Of a DNA stretch of 64,000 bases, positions 61,096-64,000 are shown piece by piece; position 1 is the first letter of the stretch, and each line of letters opens with the position of its first letter. The translations under genes and the position numbers were made by a program. Location of the stretch: NCBI GenBank assembly GCA_004369045.1, contig ML213510.1, forward strand, positions 1-64,000, in the 5' to 3' direction. The notes under the pieces are model-generated. The model had not been told where the DNA came from and did no database searches. It saw only the letters and a program-made list of their open reading frames with translations. The stretch comes from Heliocybe sulcata (taxonomy: Eukaryota > Basidiomycota > Agaricomycetes > Gloeophyllales > Gloeophyllaceae).

Positions 61096-61436
61096 GGCAT
61101 TCAGGCTTTCATATTACCTTCATACCCTGTTCATAGAATGATATATTTGAGCTACCAATGACACCTGGGAGTTCCAAACCCCACTGTAACCAATCTTCCA
61201 GCATGGCCTGGGGATGATATTATGCCGGTTGACATTGCAATCCAGAGGATATACTTGTGCTTCAAGTGGGACTTGCTGGATAGTGAGCTATATAATCTTG
61301 ATGGGATCAAAGAAATTATTATGGGTATCAAGAGAGATGGTCTTACCTAAGTCCCTGAAGCTATGCATGCTATGTGGGAGATTTCTGAAATTGATTTCAA
61401 CATGAAAGTTGTGAACAAATTCAAAGACTTAGCCAA
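61096..61436. other. unassigned, possible decayed coding remnant
   Basis: Short frame pieces around 61,220-61,436 look coding-like but are broken; no family is recognised. Confidence 0.3.
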
Positions 61437-62457
61437 GAGTCGTGAGCCCTAAAAATATACACATTTTACCACAACTGTGGTAAACTCATATGCACTACTT
61501 TAGTACTCCATATATGTTTATCCTTGTAGTTGGATTATATAGGATATAATGTGACCATGTTCTGGTATGCTTATACATGATTGAGCCAGGATTATATAGG
61601 ATGTATATATTGACTGTATATGGTTAAGGGGACATTATACTGGGCATGTATAGGATTGCACTGGATCTATACCAGAATTGTAGGGTATCTCAGGCTATTT
61701 ATACTGGGTTTATGAGATGTGGCAGGGGGTTTGTACGCTCTGTTTGTCAGTTTATATGGGATTGTATACTGCACTGCTATATTTATATATGGGGTGTATG
61801 ATATTAAGGTGCCTTTATATAAACTGGCAGGGCAGTTATACTGGATACATGCCATTTGCTGGTGCATTTATATAGTATCATACCGAATCTGGCTCATATT
61901 ATATGCATATATGTAAGCTATATACCTTTGCTGGTTGCTTTATATTGGATTTATATAAAATGTATGGGCACTTTGTATAACTATAGGGGAGATCTGGTTG
62001 CATTATATGAGATTTATATCCAACTTGGGGGGGCCCTGCTAGGTGGAATCCAGTATAACTGCCCTGCAAGTTTATATAAAGGCACCTTAATATCATACAC
62101 CCCATATATAAATATAGCAGTGCAGTATACAATCCCATATAAACTGACAAACAGAGCGTACAAACCCCCTGCCACATCTCATAAACCCAGTATAAATAGC
62201 CTGAGATACCCTACAATTCTGGTATAAATCCAGTGCAATCCTATACATGCCCAGTATAATGTCCCCTTAACCATATACAGTCAATATATACATCCTATAT
62301 AATCCTGGCTCAATCATGTATAAGCATACCAGAACATGGTCACATTTTATCCTATATAATCCAACTACAAGGATAAACATATATGTAGTACTAAAGTAGT
62401 GTATATGAGTTTATCACAGTTGTGGTAAAATGTGTATATTTTTAAAGCTCACAACTC
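61437..62457. mobile_element. foldback element with 410-base inverted arms
   Basis: Arms at 61,437-61,846 and 62,048-62,457 are nearly identical inverted copies over about 400 bases, joined by a 201-base AT-rich spacer. Outer ends are GAGTCGTGAGCCC and the inverted GAGTTGTGAGCTT. The arms are rich in TTATA and TATAT words and share a local hairpin ACCACAACTGTGGT. No coding frame is credible. The high identity suggests recent origin or gene conversion between arms. Confidence 0.85.
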
Positions 62458-62523
62458 CTTTGTCTGCCCTCACCTGATCCTGTGGTGGTGGATAACCTGT
62501 AGAGCCAATGTGGCATTGAGCCC

Positions 62524-62782
62524 TGTTAGCAGAGGCAATTCCATTTTCTTTCTCAGTATTGATGTTTCATTCCTATTGGCTAGTTGGTACTTGCCGTAGT
62601 TAGTAGGTAAAAACTCATCGGACAGCTGTGTCACCCCTCAGCCTGTTCACCATCCTTGGGGTAAGTCCTATTTCCTAGCTACTAGAGGTTACAGTCAGCT
62701 CATATGTATTGTAGACCTGTTTTCACAGGTAGAGTGTAATTCAGCCTGTTCACCATTCTCAGCTGAGGGACCTGTTTTCACA
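62524..62782 (+). repeat. 5' LTR of a second copia element
   Basis: 259 bases from TGTTAGCAGAGG to CCTGTTTTCACA with TG...CA borders, directly followed by a primer-binding site like that of the first copia element. It has two CTGTTTTCACAGGT-type blocks near its end. Confidence 0.7.
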
Positions 62783-62796
62783 GGTTATGAGCCCAA
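62783..62796 (+). other. primer-binding site, initiator tRNA-Met half-tRNA type
   Basis: GGTTATGAGCCCAA, identical to the site at 54,683-54,696, although the LTRs of the two elements are unrelated. Confidence 0.7.
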
Positions 62797-62952
62797 GTGC
62801 TCCATGACAGGTTCAAGGTTAATTTATATGTGGGTGCTGGTGCTAAGTTATTAGGCTACATGTTGAAGTGTTCTAGCCATGGCAGTCTTTACAAGACAAT
62901 GGTGTAAATAATAACTTAATTGCGGCACACCACTCACCATGACAACCACCAA

Positions 62953-64000
62953 AAATGGTGAATGACAAGCATTTATGGTTTGCCATGACCGAGGCGAAGG
63001 TCTTGAAGGCTGATGGGAAGAATTGGCTCGAGTGGAAGGGGAAGATCAAGGCCGCAGTCCGGGTAAAAGGACTGCGGGGTTATCTTACCAGGGAGACAAA
63101 GTGACTGGGAGAGAGCGAGGATGGGCAGAGTGTGTACCACGAGGCCTCGAACATTCCCCCACCCCAGAGGACATCATCACTGAGCCCTGGAATGATTACC
63201 AAGACCACCGAGTCTATGTGTGCGAAATGGGAGCAAGACAACAAGTGGGTCAAGACATCCATCACCATGAAAATGGATGATACCATTACGCTAGGCCTCG
63301 ATGACACCAATGAGATGACTGCTTATGATGTTTGGTACATCCTGTTGAGCAAGTACAAGTGCCAGACCCTGGAGGTGGCGGTCAATGCTTGAAGGTATCT
63401 CAAGTCGAAGAAGTTCAAGGAGAGCTCGAGTCTGGAGGCCCATTTTGATGACTTACATCATTTGCAAAAGGAGGCTAATAATCTGGGTGCTGGTATCCAT
63501 GACCCAGAGTTCCTCATCATCCTATGCGAGTCTCTACCGGTGTCCATGGAGAACATCACAAATCCTGTATGGATGGTGAACTGGGACCCAGATGAAGCTA
63601 TGCAAGCCATCACCTCCTTATATCTTAGCAAGCTCATGAGGAGTGGGAAACCTGTCATGACCAGAACCAATGGTGGTTTGTCAACAGTGGCATTTGTTGC
63701 GCATACTCCTAGCCAGGGATCACTGAAGACCACACTCGTTTGCAATTGGTGTGGGTGGGCAAGGCATTCAAGGCAAAATTGCTATTGCCCAGGCAGAGGG
63801 AAAGACAGCCAACAACTGTCATCTTGGACAATGAAGCCCGGACCCAAACATGGTTCGCCGGCTGAGAAGTTCATGCAAGAAAACAATCTGTATGACAATT
63901 CCAACTGCTCTCCTACAGCACCCACTGTACCTAGAGGTCCCCAGACGACTGCTCCGAATGTTGCATCACACGCTAATGGTGGCAATCCATGATTACAACA
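62953..64000 (+). mobile_element. second Ty1/copia element, gag region, leaves the window (fossil)
   Basis: After the LTR and leader, the frame opens with MVNDKHLWFAMTEAKVLKAD and KNWLEWKGKIKAAVRVKGLR, the usual copia gag start, and carries a zinc knuckle CNWCGWARHSRQNC near 63,740. It has at least one break. Protease, integrase and RT would lie beyond the window. Confidence 0.7.

Noticed and set aside
61667-62227. Open frames of 66-123 codons in the foldback arms
   Set aside because: They mirror each other on opposite strands because of the inverted repeat and are made of low-complexity Tyr/Ile/Pro-rich text.
61480-62400. CRISPR-like or tandem array
   Set aside because: Repeated TTATA-type words are irregular and belong to the foldback arms; there are no evenly spaced repeats, and the genome is eukaryotic.

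Overview
The window comes from a filamentous basidiomycete, most likely an agaricomycete. Host genes are split by many introns of about 48-60 bases with GT...AG borders and, in one intron checked, a TACTAAC branch point. Genes sit close together on both strands, and the mobile elements are types common in Agaricomycetes (Crypton, DIRS-like, Ty1/copia, Ty3/gypsy). Bases 14061-14970 are an assembly gap.

Bases 1 to about 35,530 are mainly host genes. In order: NADP-glutamate dehydrogenase (-), an S33 prolyl-aminopeptidase-like hydrolase (+), an alpha/beta hydrolase (-), a decayed Crypton tyrosine-recombinase transposon (-), an unresolved stretch, the gap, a DUF7770-like protein (+), a CCCH zinc-finger protein (-), CCZ1 (-), a Ubp12-like deubiquitinase (+), dihydroxyacetone kinase (-), a UCH-family deubiquitinase (-), an ATP-dependent DNA ligase (-) and CAF40/CNOT9 (+). 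CCZ1/deubiquitinase and ligase/CAF40 are two close head-to-head pairs. The functions are general housekeeping: nitrogen and glycerol metabolism, vacuolar fusion, ubiquitin editing, DNA repair and mRNA decay. I see no biosynthetic cluster.

From about 35.5 kb to the end no host gene is recognisable. This part is a nest of mobile elements: a broken-up DIRS-like element (36-46 kb), a Ty3/gypsy LTR with a gag region (40.5-41.8 kb), several copies of an apparently non-coding repeat of about 1.3 kb, two copies of a DNA transposon with a protein I cannot name (39.2-40.5 and 48.1-51.6 kb), a gypsy solo LTR split by one 1.3-kb unit (52.2-53.8 kb), a Ty1/copia element with unusual inverted LTR copies on both sides (54.0-60.2 kb), a near-perfect foldback element (61.4-62.5 kb) and the 5' end of a second copia element that leaves the window (from 62.5 kb).

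The most interesting items are the TIR transposon with an unidentified protein, the 1.3-kb unit (one copy has an exact empty-site partner), a small MITE that also has an empty-site partner, and CpG-focused decay visible when repeat copies are compared. All calls are from reading the sequence and remembered family patterns; no database search was run.
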